Assembly: GCA_963377175.1 (NCBI GenBank)
Contig: CAUJNA010003243.1
Coordinates: 471,001 to 535,000 of the forward strand
Origin: Effrenium voratum
Lineage: Eukaryota > Sar > Dinophyceae > Suessiales > Symbiodiniaceae
Length of the DNA: 64,000 nucleotides
Direction of reading: 5' to 3'
Below are positions 40,901 to 51,068 of this stretch, piece after piece. The notes below the pieces were generated by a model. The model saw nothing but the letters and a program-made list of their open reading frames with translations. It was not told where the DNA came from and searched no databases. The translations under genes were made by a program, and so were the position numbers. Each line of letters opens with the position of its first letter. The stretch's first letter is position 1.

Positions 40901-42811
40901 TACATTATAGTAAATTCAGACGGGGTTGCGCTAGACTTGACAAAATCCTCCAAGCCTGACATCACCGACTTCCTACTGACCACATGGAACAATGTGGTCA
41001 CCATCGAAGTCCTCAAACGAAAAAGCTGGCAGGAAATTGACACAGTTGACATTGTGCACACCATGCACCAGATGCAAAGGCTTTCAGACGAAGAGCGGGC
41101 ACTCATTAAAAGATACATGACGGGTGCCTTCCAGAACCCAACGATGCAGGTGCACTGGAAACCGAAAGAGGACGTCGCATGTGTGCTCTGTGGGGCAAAT
41201 CAGCCCAGACTGCTGCACGACCATTTAGATTGCCCTAACTTGGAAAAGGTCAGAGAAGAGTGGAGCCAGTGGTTAACCTTGGTTGAGGAATCACAGCAGC
41301 CATACCTTGCTTTCCCTGTTGCTCCGCAGCTGGAACTAGAGTTAAAAATTTTGCACACTAGGGCCCAACATGTCTTACCTTTGCCAGACATCCAGCCAAA
41401 TACTGGTACCGTTACAGTTTGGACAGATGGCTCGTCGGACGTCACCCAGCACCACTGTCTGAGAGAGGCCACTTGGGCAATCGTCGCAGACACATGCCAA
41501 ACCGACCAGAGTAGACTGAGTACAATGGTAGGATGGAACAGTAGCTTTGTGCTCCCGGACAGCTTTAAGGTAATGCAAGTTGGCTTTACGACAGGTAAGC
41601 AAACCATTAATCGTGCAGAGCTCACAGCGGTGTGTATGGCTATACAGTGTTACCCTCGTGCTGCGACCCTAAATATTTACAGTGACAGCCAGTGCACTGT
41701 GGATCTAGTCCGAAAAGTTTGTAGGGATCCGGAGCCGAACACACATTGGAGCGCTGACAACTTTGATCTTGCCTTGCAACTTTGCCATGTGATACAAAAC
41801 ACAAGTGCAGAAATTTGCATCCAGAAAATCAAGTCGCATCAGGATATCCTGAGTGTTCCCACACTACTAGGAAAATACTATGCAATAGGCAACCACTGCG
41901 CTGACGCTGCAGCAGGCTGCTTGAGAAAAATCGGCAATCCAGAAACTAAGAAAATGTTGCGGGACTTAAGAAAAGCTTGGGACATGAGGGGTGATTTCAC
42001 CGCCAACGCACTACGGTATCTTGCTGCAGTCCAAAAAGAGAGAGTTAAGCAGATCCGGGCAATACCACTCACCCAAGGGGACCCAAGTGTGACGCAAACC
42101 CAGTCCAACCAGACTAGAAGAGAGAGACAACTGAATGTTCTACATAGAAACTTCTTGGAACCCATCACCTGGAGAGTGCCTGAACTCCCAGTGGAGCACG
42201 AGGATAAGTGTCCGTATGGGGTGACACACATGCATAGACTCCTTGCCTGGGTGAACACCCTAACATGGGGGCCATACGACCAAGCATGCGAAGGCATCAC
42301 GTGGTTTGAACTTTATGTCAACTTTCGGGTGGTTACCCAATCTGAAATGCCCATCAATGTTTCTAAAGACTCAAATAGACCGGAATATTATATGCCAGAG
42401 CAAAATCCGGACGTTTTGCTGCTTACGGTCTCAGAAAGAGGCATTCGTAGGATGTGGCTTGAATCACTCCGGACACTTGCACTGCTTGTGAACCAACCGC
42501 TTTTCCCTTGCGCAGAATCTAACTGGGTGCGAGCGCTGCAAAAAATTTTGCCTATTGATCACGGGTCAGGCCTGACACAAAGGCCGCAATTGCTCAGACC
42601 CACAGAAACCTATGTGACGGTGCAAAACGCTATATTATCTACTTGCAGACCTGGAAGATTCGGCGGGGTAGGGGTTCCAGACATCCCCATCCTGCAACCT
42701 AAAGTACTTACTGCAATGCCCAAAGATGAAAAACCAAATCTTGCTGCAGGTCTCAGACTCCGAGCCTGGAAAAAGGGGCACAAGCCGCACCCCCCGTTGG
42801 CTCGAGATTGA
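37952..42811 (+). CDS. LINE polyprotein: endonuclease C-half, reverse transcriptase, zinc knuckle, RNase H
   Basis: A 1,619-residue open frame. About residues 20-160: endonuclease end with VFLGGDFNMAL (catalytic DxN). Around 650: RT motif A LVTDLKKCFNFL. Around 710: GVPEGDPLG. Around 743: FAYADNLEYL, the YxDD box in its YADN form, the usual state in dinoflagellate elements as I recall. Around 1076: CVLCGANQPRLLHDHLDC, a CCHC knuckle. Around 1156-1320: RNase H with VWTDGSSD, NRAELTAV, YSDSQC and HCADAAA, all four acidic positions present. The frame is open end to end, so the copy is recent; the upstream frameshift and the 5-prime truncation would still disable it. Alternative start codons near 37952 cannot be told apart. 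Confidence 0.85.
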   Translation: MMSCRYQECWTTFGATPVLTIVIYCFTATHKEHRDKNLVLLSHAARRAAAVRGNVFLGGDFNMALQDDRIMPMLEQQGFLDIMKLAKSRWPDNIHPTCMGVTYPDNLLVKGPLSDKIIGAKVHLQKGLGAHLPFTVTFLVSDTEAITTWKLPRDWTDLRPNKKSIQEHYNNARSDIENNPQATVEARLSQWAGIVETAVNGALASSGDPDGPAYLPAAYRGRCQKPVFRSVQPAPLPKFANNRTYDPLVEVVSYTAVHKTRQVRRLYAFKRTLAAYFGPQGRPIHRDQLCALWHSIRVAKGYQPDFPTWCQQSTGVWYIDCIAISAIPWIEKLIQCARTDCDQFTAQCRTMRARDFKTKLEVDWGKNGGKFTAQLLRKPAFSPANHMTSTIQYDASRLRTTSKGLARIRISGSHIAAGEVLIIQGERCRILERPRPEVYVLDTLPATTTHFVIHHEQWSTSATTAINNLLGVWQPVWQRDTEEERDQESEWLQAIQLVEAFAPQLPDIPIPTLTVPAWRDALSKTKNKTSKGSCGFSCPELKSLPDSALEDLLSIFNQLQDGASWPGILVTARTVFLQKTSDDYSPEGRRPITIFALLFRLWSKIVNRYLVQAWVTHLPKAVSAGIPGRTAESVWWQSQAKVENAVLHECEMAGLVTDLKKCFNFLARLPLGVLFRKLGAPKHIVDTWLRALNSSVRVVIIQGAVSEAVPSTTGVPEGDPLGIASIAAYGALWAWQMEAKNATPFAYADNLEYLCAPRHVTAAADANRTFHRVWKQQISYTKSWTWSTCKTGKLAWERYNRMQTEREQLPSKNHGIDLGTVANYTGCRYTGNEEARISEGIRRAYTLSRFPLTNENTSRAIHASILPHAMYGCEGLFPSLKKMAHLRSAFTSCLIDNKSCANPWMSCTCLATRICDPLYYAATRILRLCRKMLGTHPECVHLVWTNARHLHERHSSGSRARRPGPASALSRMAELLFCTIEEHYIIVNSDGVALDLTKSSKPDITDFLLTTWNNVVTIEVLKRKSWQEIDTVDIVHTMHQMQRLSDEERALIKRYMTGAFQNPTMQVHWKPKEDVACVLCGANQPRLLHDHLDCPNLEKVREEWSQWLTLVEESQQPYLAFPVAPQLELELKILHTRAQHVLPLPDIQPNTGTVTVWTDGSSDVTQHHCLREATWAIVADTCQTDQSRLSTMVGWNSSFVLPDSFKVMQVGFTTGKQTINRAELTAVCMAIQCYPRAATLNIYSDSQCTVDLVRKVCRDPEPNTHWSADNFDLALQLCHVIQNTSAEICIQKIKSHQDILSVPTLLGKYYAIGNHCADAAAGCLRKIGNPETKKMLRDLRKAWDMRGDFTANALRYLAAVQKERVKQIRAIPLTQGDPSVTQTQSNQTRRERQLNVLHRNFLEPITWRVPELPVEHEDKCPYGVTHMHRLLAWVNTLTWGPYDQACEGITWFELYVNFRVVTQSEMPINVSKDSNRPEYYMPEQNPDVLLLTVSERGIRRMWLESLRTLALLVNQPLFPCAESNWVRALQKILPIDHGSGLTQRPQLLRPTETYVTVQNAILSTCRPGRFGGVGVPDIPILQPKVLTAMPKDEKPNLAAGLRLRAWKKGHKPHPPLARD

Positions 42812-43095
42812 ACTTTGTGTGCAAACAACTTGACTTGTGCGACTGTCTCCTGACAGGATGCGCCGGCCCTGCCGGCACGGCCTAGTTTAGTTCCGGGTAA
42901 GTGAGCCCCTTGCCCTGCCTCCCCCTCGGTTCTGTTTTCGTTTTGGGTCCGCGTTTTCTCCTTTTGTCGGCAGGGCTTGGTGCTCGATTACCTGATGGGG
43001 TTGCCACTCCAGCCTTGAATAGCTTGGCGGAGATTCGACTCAGGAGCGGCGGGCGTCACAGGGTGGGCGTGCGTCTTCAAGGGATAAAAAAAAAA

Positions 43096-43110
43096 CCAGA
43101 TGCAGGTTGC
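43096..43110. repeat. LINE target-site duplication, right
   Basis: Second copy of CCAGATGCAGGTTGC, directly after the A tail. Confidence 0.85.
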
Positions 43111-43960
43111 GAACGACGTTGCTTCCGCGAAGGAGCTCCCAAGTCGTGAAGCCCGCCCAGGCCGGCGCGTTAACTGCAGGGCGGCGAGCTCCGCGAGGAT
43201 TGCGTCGAGGGCGCTCTGGAGCGTGGTCTCGCTGGCCGAGAGCGCGGCGTTCGTGGCGTATGAGGCCAGCAGCGTCGCGTCGGCCTTGGCCCCCTGGAGC
43301 GCCGTGATGCTGGCGTCCGCGCTGCGACGAAGGCCTCGGTGCCACCGTGGAGAGCAAGGAGGCCAGCGCGCTTGCGTCCGCCTTGCCGAGGAGCGTCCAG
43401 GGCTGCCGTGGTGACTGCGCCCAAGAGGGCTGCCGCTATCTTAGAGTCCACCTCAGAGGAAGTGTCGACGGCCGAGAGCAGGGCGTAAGCTGTCAGGGCG
43501 CTGGCGTCCGCCTTGGAGGCCTGCAGCCCCGAGATGGAGGCGTCTCGGCTCGCGAGCTTGGAGGCCAGCGCCGCGGCGGTGACGGCCCCCAGGAGAGCGT
43601 TGGCCACATGTCTACCTCCAGCGGCGTGATCCTCGCCGCTATGTCTAGGGAGTGCTGGTCCACCACCGTCTTGAGGCCGTAGTTGGCGGCCACCGTCGCC
43701 AGCCGTTCATGGCCGCCGTGGTGCTGTAGTTGGACAGCTTCAGGTCCACGCCGTCCGGGGTGCTTTGTGGCCACCACGCCCTCCAACACGTCGAAGGCCG
43801 ACTGGTCTGCCTTGTTGGAGAGACCCGTGGCTCTGCAGCGCTGCGATGCTGCTGCCGTGTGCGGCCACCTGTCCGTCCGTGGTGGCCAGGGCCGCCGCCG
43901 TTGCTAGGGGCGCAATGACGCAGTGTCCGATGGCGTCGGACACTGGGCATGAAGCGAGGT
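43111..43960 (-). pseudogene. Virus-type fibre gene, copy 3, upstream part
   Basis: Shaft repeats in changing frames: VAAHGSSIAALQS, LASKLASRDASISGLQASKA, DTSSEVDSKIAAALLGAV, then VNAPAWAGFTTWELLRGSNV leading to NLHL exactly at the LINE insertion. The same SxDASIxxLQxxKADA shaft unit recurs in copy 5. At least four frameshifts. Confidence 0.65.
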
Positions 43961-44154
43961 CCTTCACTTATGAGACCTCTGATGAATTGACCGATGGCGT
44001 CGGTCAAAACGCTTGGGACACCTCGGCCTCATGATGAGACCGGCGAAGGACACTTGTCTCAGCGGTATGACCTGCGGCGCATTCATGAGCCATTCATGAA
44101 CCAACCTTGCCCTTTCATAAGTCATTGATGAATCACCCGGTTCCATTATTGACT
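43961..44154. other. Spacer between blocks
   Basis: Contains a short repeated CGATGGCGTCGG(A/T)C motif (two copies) and CATTCATGA motifs; no gene. Confidence 0.4.
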
Positions 44155-44737
44155 CAAACTTGCCAAGAACCGAGTCCTCTCGGGAACTGGGGCGCTTTTG
44201 CGCACTTTTCGGCCCGGTGACGAAGCGGTGACGAAGCGGTGACAAGCGGTGACATGCTCGGCGGGCTGGAGTTCGCCGCTTTTCCGGGCCGAAAGTCTGG
44301 AGCCCGCTTTCCACCGAAAACCAGCGAATTTGGAGGCTCATCCCACTCGCCGTCCGACACGGAAAAACGGACTCTTCGGACTCGACCGTTGTGAGCGCTT
44401 TTTGCACCAAAAACGGAGCCGGATGGAGCGGTGACTTCAGTGGTGACAAGCTCGGCGGGCTGACGGACCACCTCGGCGGGCTGTCAGACTCCCGAGCGGG
44501 CTGTCGAGCCGCGAAAAACCCTGCGGAGAAGGAGCTCGGGAACTGAGCCCGGTTTTGCGCACTTTTGCGCCCAAAAAGCGAGTGGTGACAAAGCGGTGAC
44601 AAGCGGCGACGAGTTCAGCGGGCTGGAATTCGGGGGCAGAAAACGGATTTCGGAGCACGGCGAACGTCTGGACCGGTTTTCGACCGAAAACGAGCGAACT
44701 TGGAGCCTCAGGCACCACTTTTGACGTCTGACACGAA
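44155..44737 (+). repeat. ~770 bp dispersed repeat, copy 2, left part
   Basis: Aligns with 36310-36940 (CTCTCGGGAACTGGGGCGC, CTGCGGAGAAGGAGCTCGGG). Interrupted at GACACGAA by the satellite block and continued at 47168. Confidence 0.75.
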
Positions 44738-44751
44738 TTAAAGGACCGGAT

Positions 44752-44760
44752 AACCCCACA
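44752..44760. repeat. 9-bp direct repeat, left of satellite block
   Basis: AACCCCACA, again at 47146-47154; possible target duplication of the satellite-bearing insertion. Confidence 0.4.
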
Positions 44761-44799
44761 TGCTATGTTTTTCCCAAATGTCCACACACATGTACCGTG

Positions 44800-46745
44800 C
44801 GCCCCTTGTATGGATGCGATTACAGAGCACCCAGATGCACAGAATGCAGCGCCTGCCACGACTTCGGCAACGGCATCGCCAAAGTGCTGCGCCTGCCACG
44901 ATTTCGCAACGGCATCGCCAAAGTGCTGCGCCTGCCACGATTTCGCACGCCCCCCGCCGCGCGCGCGACAACATCCTGTCCCTCTAGACAGCTGCCGAAT
45001 GCGACCCCTGCCACACAAACACACACCCAGATGCACAGAATGCTGCGCCTGCCACGACTTCGGCAACGGCATCGCCAAAGTGCTGCGCCTGCCACGATTT
45101 CGCAACGGCATCGCCAAAGTGCTGCGCCTGCCACGATTTCGCACGCCCCCCGCCGCGCGCGCGACAACATCCTGTCCCTCTAGACAGCTGCCGAATGCGA
45201 CCCCTGCCACACAAACACCCACACCCAGATGCACAGAATGCTGCGCCTGCCACGACTTCGGCAACGGCATCGCCAAAGTGCTGCGCCTGCCACGATTTCG
45301 CAACGGCATCGCCAAAGTGCTGCGCCTGCCACGATTTCGCACACCCCCCGCCGCGCGCGCGACAACATCCTGTCCCTCTAGACAGCTGCCGAATGCGACC
45401 CCAGCCACACAAACACACACCCAGATGCACAGAATGCTGCGCCTGCCACGACTTCGGCAACGGCATCGCCAAAGTGCTGCGCCTGCCACGATTTCGCAAC
45501 GGCATCGCCAAAGTGCTGCGCCTGCCACGATTTCGCACGCCCCCCGCCGCGCGCGCGACAACATCCTGTCCCTCTAGACAGCTGCCGAATGCGACCCCTG
45601 CCACACAAACACACACCCAGATGCACAGAATGCTGCGCCTGCCACGACTTCGGCAACGGCATCGCCAAAGTGCTGCGCCTGCCACGATTTCGCAACGGCA
45701 TCGCCAAAGTGCTGCGCCTGCCACGATTTCGCACACCCCCCGCCGCGCGCGCGACAACATCCTGTCCCTCTAGACAGCTGCCGAATGCGACCCCTGCCAC
45801 ACAAACACACACCCAGATGCACAGAATGCTGCGCCTGCCACGACTTCGGCAACGGCATCGCCAAAGTGCTGCGCCTGCCACGATTTCGCAACGGCATCGC
45901 CAAAGTGCTGCGCCTGCCACGATTTCGCACGCCCCCCGCCGCGCGCGCGACAACATCCTGTCCCTCTAGACAGCTGCCGAATGCGACCCCTGCCACACAA
46001 ACACACACCCAGATGCACAGAATGCTGCGCCTGCCACGACTTCGGCAACGGCATCGCCAAAGTGCTGCGCCTGCCACGATTTCGCAACGGCATCGCCAAA
46101 GTGCTGCGCCTGCCACGATTTCGCACGCCCCCCGCCGCGCGCGCGACAACATCCTGAATGCGACCCCTGCCACACAAACACACACCCAGATGCACAGAAT
46201 GCTGCGCCTGCCACGACTTCGGCAACGGCATCGCCAAAGTGCTGCGCCTGCCACGATTTCGCAACGGCATCGCCAAAGTGCTGCGCCTGCCACGATTTCG
46301 CACACCCCCCGCCGCGCGCGCGACAACATCCTGTCCCTCTAGACAGCTGCCGAATGCGACCCCTGCCACACAAACACACACCCAGATGCACAGAATGCTG
46401 CGCCTGCCACGACTTCGGCAACGGCATCGCCAAAGTGCTGCGCCTGCCACGATTTCGCAACGGCATCGCCAAAGTGCTGCGCCTGCCACGATTTCGCACA
46501 CCCCCCGCCGCGCGCGCGACAACATCCTGTCCCTCTAGACAGCTGCCGAATGCGACCCCTGCCACACAAACACACACCCAGATGCACAGAATGCTGCGCC
46601 TGCCACGACTTCGGCAACGGCATCGCCAAAGTGCTGCGCCTGCCACGATTTCGCAACGGCATCGCCAAAGTGCTGCGCCTGCCACGATTTCGCACGCCCC
46701 CCGCCGCGCGCGCGACAACATCCTGTCCCTCTAGACAGCTGCCGT
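44800..46745. repeat. 196-bp satellite, about ten units
   Basis: TAGACA landmarks recur at 44985, 45181, 45379, 45575, 45771, 45967, 46340, 46536 and 46732, giving a period of 196 bp (one 198 bp unit; one ~177 bp unit lacking the TCCCTCTAGACAGCTGCCG segment). Each unit holds three ~48 bp subrepeats GCTGCGCCTGCCACGA. Long open frames on both strands arise because the unit has few stops and 196 is not a multiple of three. These are not genes. Confidence 0.9.
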
Positions 46746-47092
46746 GAGTCAGCGAGTGTGAGTGAGTGAGTGAGCGAGTGAGTGAGTGAGTGAGTGAATG
46801 AGAGTGAGTGAATGAGAGTGAGTGTGAGTGAGTGAGTGTGAGTGAGCGTGAGTGAGTGAGTGAGTGAGTGAGTGAGTGTGAGTGAGTGAGTGAGTGAGTG
46901 AGTGAGTGTGAGTGAGTGTGAGTGACTGAGTGTGAGTGAGTGAGTGTGAGTGAGTGTGAGTGAGTGTGAGTGACTGAGTGTGAGTGAGTGAGTGTGAGTG
47001 AGTGAGTGTGAGTTGAGTGAGTGTAAGTGAGTGAGTGAGTGAGAGTGAGTGAGTGAGTGAGTGAGTGAGTGAGTGAGTGAGTCAGTGAGACG
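46746..47092. repeat. (GTGA)n-type microsatellite
   Basis: About 345 bp of GTGAGTGA units with scattered variants, directly adjoining the satellite. Confidence 0.9.
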
Positions 47093-47145
47093 GAGACGAG
47101 CGGGAGGAGGAGACGCGGCGCGCGGACGACGGCGGAAAAAGTAAG

Positions 47146-47154
47146 AACCCCACA
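47146..47154. repeat. 9-bp direct repeat, right of satellite block
   Basis: Second AACCCCACA, inside a small hairpin CCCCACA...TGTGGGG. Confidence 0.4.
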
Positions 47155-47167
47155 CAAAGATGTGGGG

Positions 47168-47306
47168 AAAAAACAAACTTTTCGAAGTTGGCCGTTTTCA
47201 GCGCTTTTTGCACCAAAAACGGAGTGGTGACAAAGACCGGTGACATCGGAAAAACGTTCAGCTGGTTGGAGAATTTGGCTGTTTTGCAGGGTTTGGGAAC
47301 AAAAGC
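47168..47306 (+). repeat. ~770 bp dispersed repeat, copy 2, right part
   Basis: Continues the homology to 36945-37080 (GTTGGCCGTTTTCAGCGC to TTTTGCAGGGTTTGGG). Confidence 0.75.
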
Positions 47307-47325
47307 TAATTGGTCCCTAAAGGCT
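47307..47325. repeat. Retroposon target-site duplication, left
   Basis: TAATTGGTCCCTAAAGGCT, 19 bp, identical to 49387-49405. Confidence 0.8.
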
Positions 47326-49386
47326 TTTTTTTTGTCACACGCGCGCCTTGGGGCATTAAGCCATCGGTCACGAGAACGACTAAACAATCATCGAGAGTGA
47401 AACGGGTGAGACCGAGAGGAACAAATGCTGGTGAAATGAGCAAAACGGAAAAAGAGGAACCGAAGACACAACGCGACAAACCGCCAAACAACCCAACGAA
47501 GCACAAACGCAAAAACCATTCCCCAGCCGAGCAAAACGGAAAGAGACTAGCCGATGCGGCATTTAAAAGTGATCGCGGAACATAGTTCCAAAAGACACTG
47601 ACTACACCGAGGAGCTATGCCTATGAAGCATGAGCACGTTAAAAAAGGAACATGCGCGCTCCAAACCGCAGGGGGCACATTTGCGCATCGTTAACCCCCA
47701 CACGTGGCCACACGGTCGGAGCAAAGTGCGCATTGTTCCAAAAGTTGGCAAAGCAACCCACGGAAGAAGAAGGCAAAAGGGGCCAAACAAGGGCCAGCAA
47801 AAGGCGAGCATGCAATAATTAATATGTGCACAGGCATCACCCGGAGCACAAAGGCAAAAAGAGGACGTGCAACGAATTAACCACACACCAACTTCGAGCG
47901 GAGTGGATATGGCCAGGCAAATGTGACGGGCGTCACAGGCCTGGCCATCCAGCATTGCACACAGGACCGAGGTGAGCGTTCAATGCACCATCAAGTTTGC
48001 CAGTCGCAGAGCGATAGCAATATTCAAGCGAGATTACCCAGTGGTGTGTTAGGGTTTGGGGTGCGCTGATAGCATGCCTTACCAGATTGCGGCACGACCA
48101 AATTTGCCAAGTGCGGAGGCACAGAACAATGCACCAGGCAAAAATGCGTGTGTGCAGTGCCGCTGGCACCAAGGACGGCAGGGAGAACCACGAGATTGGG
48201 GAGTGCCCAATACACGTGGAAACTCCCGCCTCATGCATTGCAAGGAAATGCCCCAATGTGACGACAATATTCGTCATGGAAGGTGTCGCCTAGTAATCAA
48301 ACATACGAGCGGCCAAAAGGCCAAGCAACAGCGAGGGAAGAGCCCAATAACTACTACGCTCATGAAGGAAAAGAGGGCACCTCCCTCTGCATCCTGCTGC
48401 GAGATAGGTTATTGGAAGAAACGCATGCACACTCTGCCCTGCAGAGCGAGCATTAGGCAGCGAGATTATCAAGTGGTGTGTTAGGGTTTGGGGTGCGCTT
48501 CAATGCATGTCTTACCAAATTATGGCGACGACAGAATTCGTCATGGAAGGTGTCGCCTGGCAACCAAACAAATGAGCGGCCAAAAGGCCAAGCGACAACG
48601 GAGGGTCTTGAAAGGCATCAACAGACGGAAGTATCATCTCCGCGGTGTCAACATCAAGCACGGGCGGGGTTGCAAGAACGGCAGACCTCCAACGATGGGA
48701 AGAGACATGTGCCCTACGCGCAAAGCCGCAAACCGGCGGCTGGGAACGGGATCCACATATCCGTCCGGATGACACTCGGTTCGAGAGCCCCCACCATAGG
48801 CGGTGTGTAACCCGCTTTCAGGCCGCCTGTCATGACAAACCACATGCCCCTGGAAGACTGGATCGTACCTTTGAGCGCCACTCCGCCTCCACTGGCCAAG
48901 GCATCGGCATCGGCATCACAAAGATACGCCATAGCTGCTACTGGGATATGAACTTTCAGCCTATGCAGAGGCCAATCGCCTGGGCCGGAGCGTCCAAACC
49001 ATTGTTACCTGTTCCCCGTGGCGAGGGACTCAGTACCTGTCTCCAGCTCCTCAAGGGTGTCATGCGGAGCTAAGCGGCTGTCTGGTAGCTATGGTGAGAG
49101 CCGTGTTCCAGAATTGCGGCTGGGCCAAGCGGTCTAGCAAATAAGCGGACACGAGGATGCGTATCCTCTCTGCCTAGCGGCTCGAAGACGGAGGCGAGAG
49201 CAAACACAGGAGCCATGAGCGCAGGAAGCGCAGTTTTTCCTCGCTTCCCAAGGCAGGGGCGTCCGAACTCCTGCGGCAAGCGTGTTATGCACAGTATGCA
49301 GCCCTGCCTTGGTGGCCGGATCAGTGCTGAACAGGACGTCACCCCACGGATAGCTAGTGGGGAGCAGCGTAAAATGGCTCAAGTCA
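47326..49386 (-). mobile_element. 2.06 kb poly(A) retroposon of unknown type
   Basis: Flanked by a perfect 19-bp duplication. On the minus strand it ends in a short A tail (T8 at 47326-47333 on the plus strand). No reverse transcriptase or other protein recognised, so non-autonomous. Contains internal duplications: GTGTGTTAGGGTTTGGGGTG at about 48044 and 48476, and a GTCATGGAAGGTGTCGCCT block at about 48270 and 48540. Possibly mobilised by a LINE such as the one at 37600. Confidence 0.7.
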
Positions 49387-49405
49387 TAATTGGTCCCTAA
49401 AGGCT
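49387..49405. repeat. Retroposon target-site duplication, right
   Basis: Second copy of the 19-bp sequence. Confidence 0.8.
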
Positions 49406-49439
49406 GCCTTACCTTACTACTCTGTTGTAGCCTGCAGTC

Positions 49440-50660
49440 GGTCCTGGCTCACCCGGAGGCCGTTCAGAAATTGCCTTCACTTCCTCTCTGGAGATGCTGG
49501 GCCTAAGCCTGCCGCAGCGTCTGCGCTGTGCTGCCGAAGCCGCACAGATCCTTGATAGACGGCCTTGATGGTTTGTCTGCGGGCAGCCGTGTTTCTTGTG
49601 GAGCTGCTGTTCGACTCCGTGGAGGCCAAGCAGCTGCGGCTTGAAAGTGGGCTCCAAAGTGCAGCTTCGCGGTGCCGCCGGGCGGAATCTTGAAGTGCAT
49701 CTTGGCGGTGGCCCAGGCGCCCTGGACGTCGCCCACAAAGCTGCCGCAGAGCGGGTTGTACACGGCGTCCCCGTCGGTGACGTAGATTATCAGGTTCCGG
49801 CAGCCGTAAGATTGCACCAAAGCTCCAGGGGTTCGCCCCGAACACAAACGCCCGGACATGAGCGAGACCTAAGGTTGGGCACAAGGCAGCCGGGTTCCTC
49901 TGGTTTGTGGTCAAGGACAGCTGCGTCGAGCGGGAAAAAAGACCCTCGCGCTCTGCTTACGATGAGCGTGTTGGACGCAAAGAGCGGCGGAGCGGAGACC
50001 GTGCCCAAGCTTGTTACGTTGCCGCACACCACGCTGCCCGTCGACACTCCGCCGCTTGTGGCCGTGAAGGTGCAGTCCAGGCTCTCGCAGTCCAGCGCAG
50101 CGGACCCGCGGAGGCCGGTAATCGTCAGCGAAGCTTGCCGCGGTTGCTGCGCCTAGGCCGTCAGCGTGCCCGTCGACACGTTGCCCCCGTGGTGAAGTTC
50201 CCAGCGTTGGCCGTGTTGTTGATGGTAAGTGTGCTGCCGGTAATTCCGGTGGCCAAGCTCAGCAAGGCCCACGCCACCCCGTGATGCTTAGCGAGCTGCC
50301 TGACACGGACGACAGCGTCGTCGGTGCAGTTTATGTTGTTGCAAGCAGCTGGTCGCAGCCCACGTCCTGATCTGCATGCTGTACAGATCGCCCGCCGACT
50401 GCTGCAGCAGACCGGGGATCGACCCGCCGAAGGCTCCAAAGTGCAGCTTTGCGACTCCACCAGGGAAGTTCAGGCGCGCCGTCTCCCTGCGAGGCGTGCC
50501 GAGGAAGGTGCCGGTAACCCACGTAGTCGGCCTCACCAAGTTGGAGGCCGTGCCCAGCCTGTACGCAGCCGAAGGAGTAGCGTCTCCCCGGCGTCAGGGT
50601 GTAGGCGCGCACGATGTTTCAGGCGAAGGCGCTCAGGGTCATGGCGTAGCCAGCTGGAGC
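49440..50660 (-). pseudogene. Virus-type fibre gene, copy 4
   Basis: Pieces in several frames and in shuffled order relative to copy 5: LTPGRRYSFG and WVTGTFLGTP with GVAKLHFGAFGGSIPGLLQQ (50400-50620), ITGSTLTINNTANAGNFTT (about 50180-50250), STGSVVCGNVTSLGTVSAPP (about 49990-50047), a short TTNQRNP piece of the pre-S74 region (about 49900), then a second head-like block IIYVTDGDAVYNPLCGSFVG (about 49700-49790). The S74 domain is missing. It occupies the same place next to the ~770 bp repeat as copy 3. Confidence 0.65.
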
Positions 50661-51068
50661 CCGGTCCATGATTGAGCACGCAGACCTGGGCTCTGATTCA
50701 TGCGGTTCAAGGGCGCCATCCGTGAATTTTTACCAACATTCCAAAATGCGTCTTGAGATTGAAACAGGTTAAGAGGGAATGCAGGGCAAATTGGTGCTCT
50801 TAACAAGGATGACCGTGATGCACCTGACGCAATGCACTCAGCGCACCACGCTCTCTTGGGCGAAAGAAGAAAACCATATCAAGCTTCCAATCTGGCTGAG
50901 AGTTTCCTTCAGTTCAAGCACCCTTTGTTCAGTGTGCATGACCGCGATGGAGCCATCCCGGAAATTGTTCAAATCCACCACCACCCCAAGACAAGAAAAG
51001 ACAGCGAAATCTCGAGCTTTTGGGTCCCTCTCTTGCGTAGTGAACGCCCAGCAGTTTGAACAGGCCAG
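50661..51068. other. No gene recognised
   Basis: Junction between fibre copy 4 and the DIRS-like relic; only short frames. Confidence 0.4.

Larger units (their letters stand above)
37600..43095 (+). mobile_element. Non-LTR retrotransposon (LINE), 5.5 kb, 5-prime truncated
   Basis: Bounded by a perfect 15-bp duplication and ending in an A10 tail (43086-43095). Encodes an apurinic-type endonuclease, reverse transcriptase, zinc knuckle and RNase H in that order. The 5-prime end lies just before the GEATHPGP motif, so upstream coding is missing. Inserted in a fibre/PolB-N remnant on the opposite strand. Confidence 0.9.

Noticed and set aside
44765..46745. Long overlapping frames on both strands
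   Set aside because: They are translations of the 196-bp satellite, which has few stop codons and a length not divisible by three. No gene signal.
46746..47176. Ser/Thr/His-Leu-rich frames (SLTHSLTH)
   Set aside because: Translation of the GTGA microsatellite.
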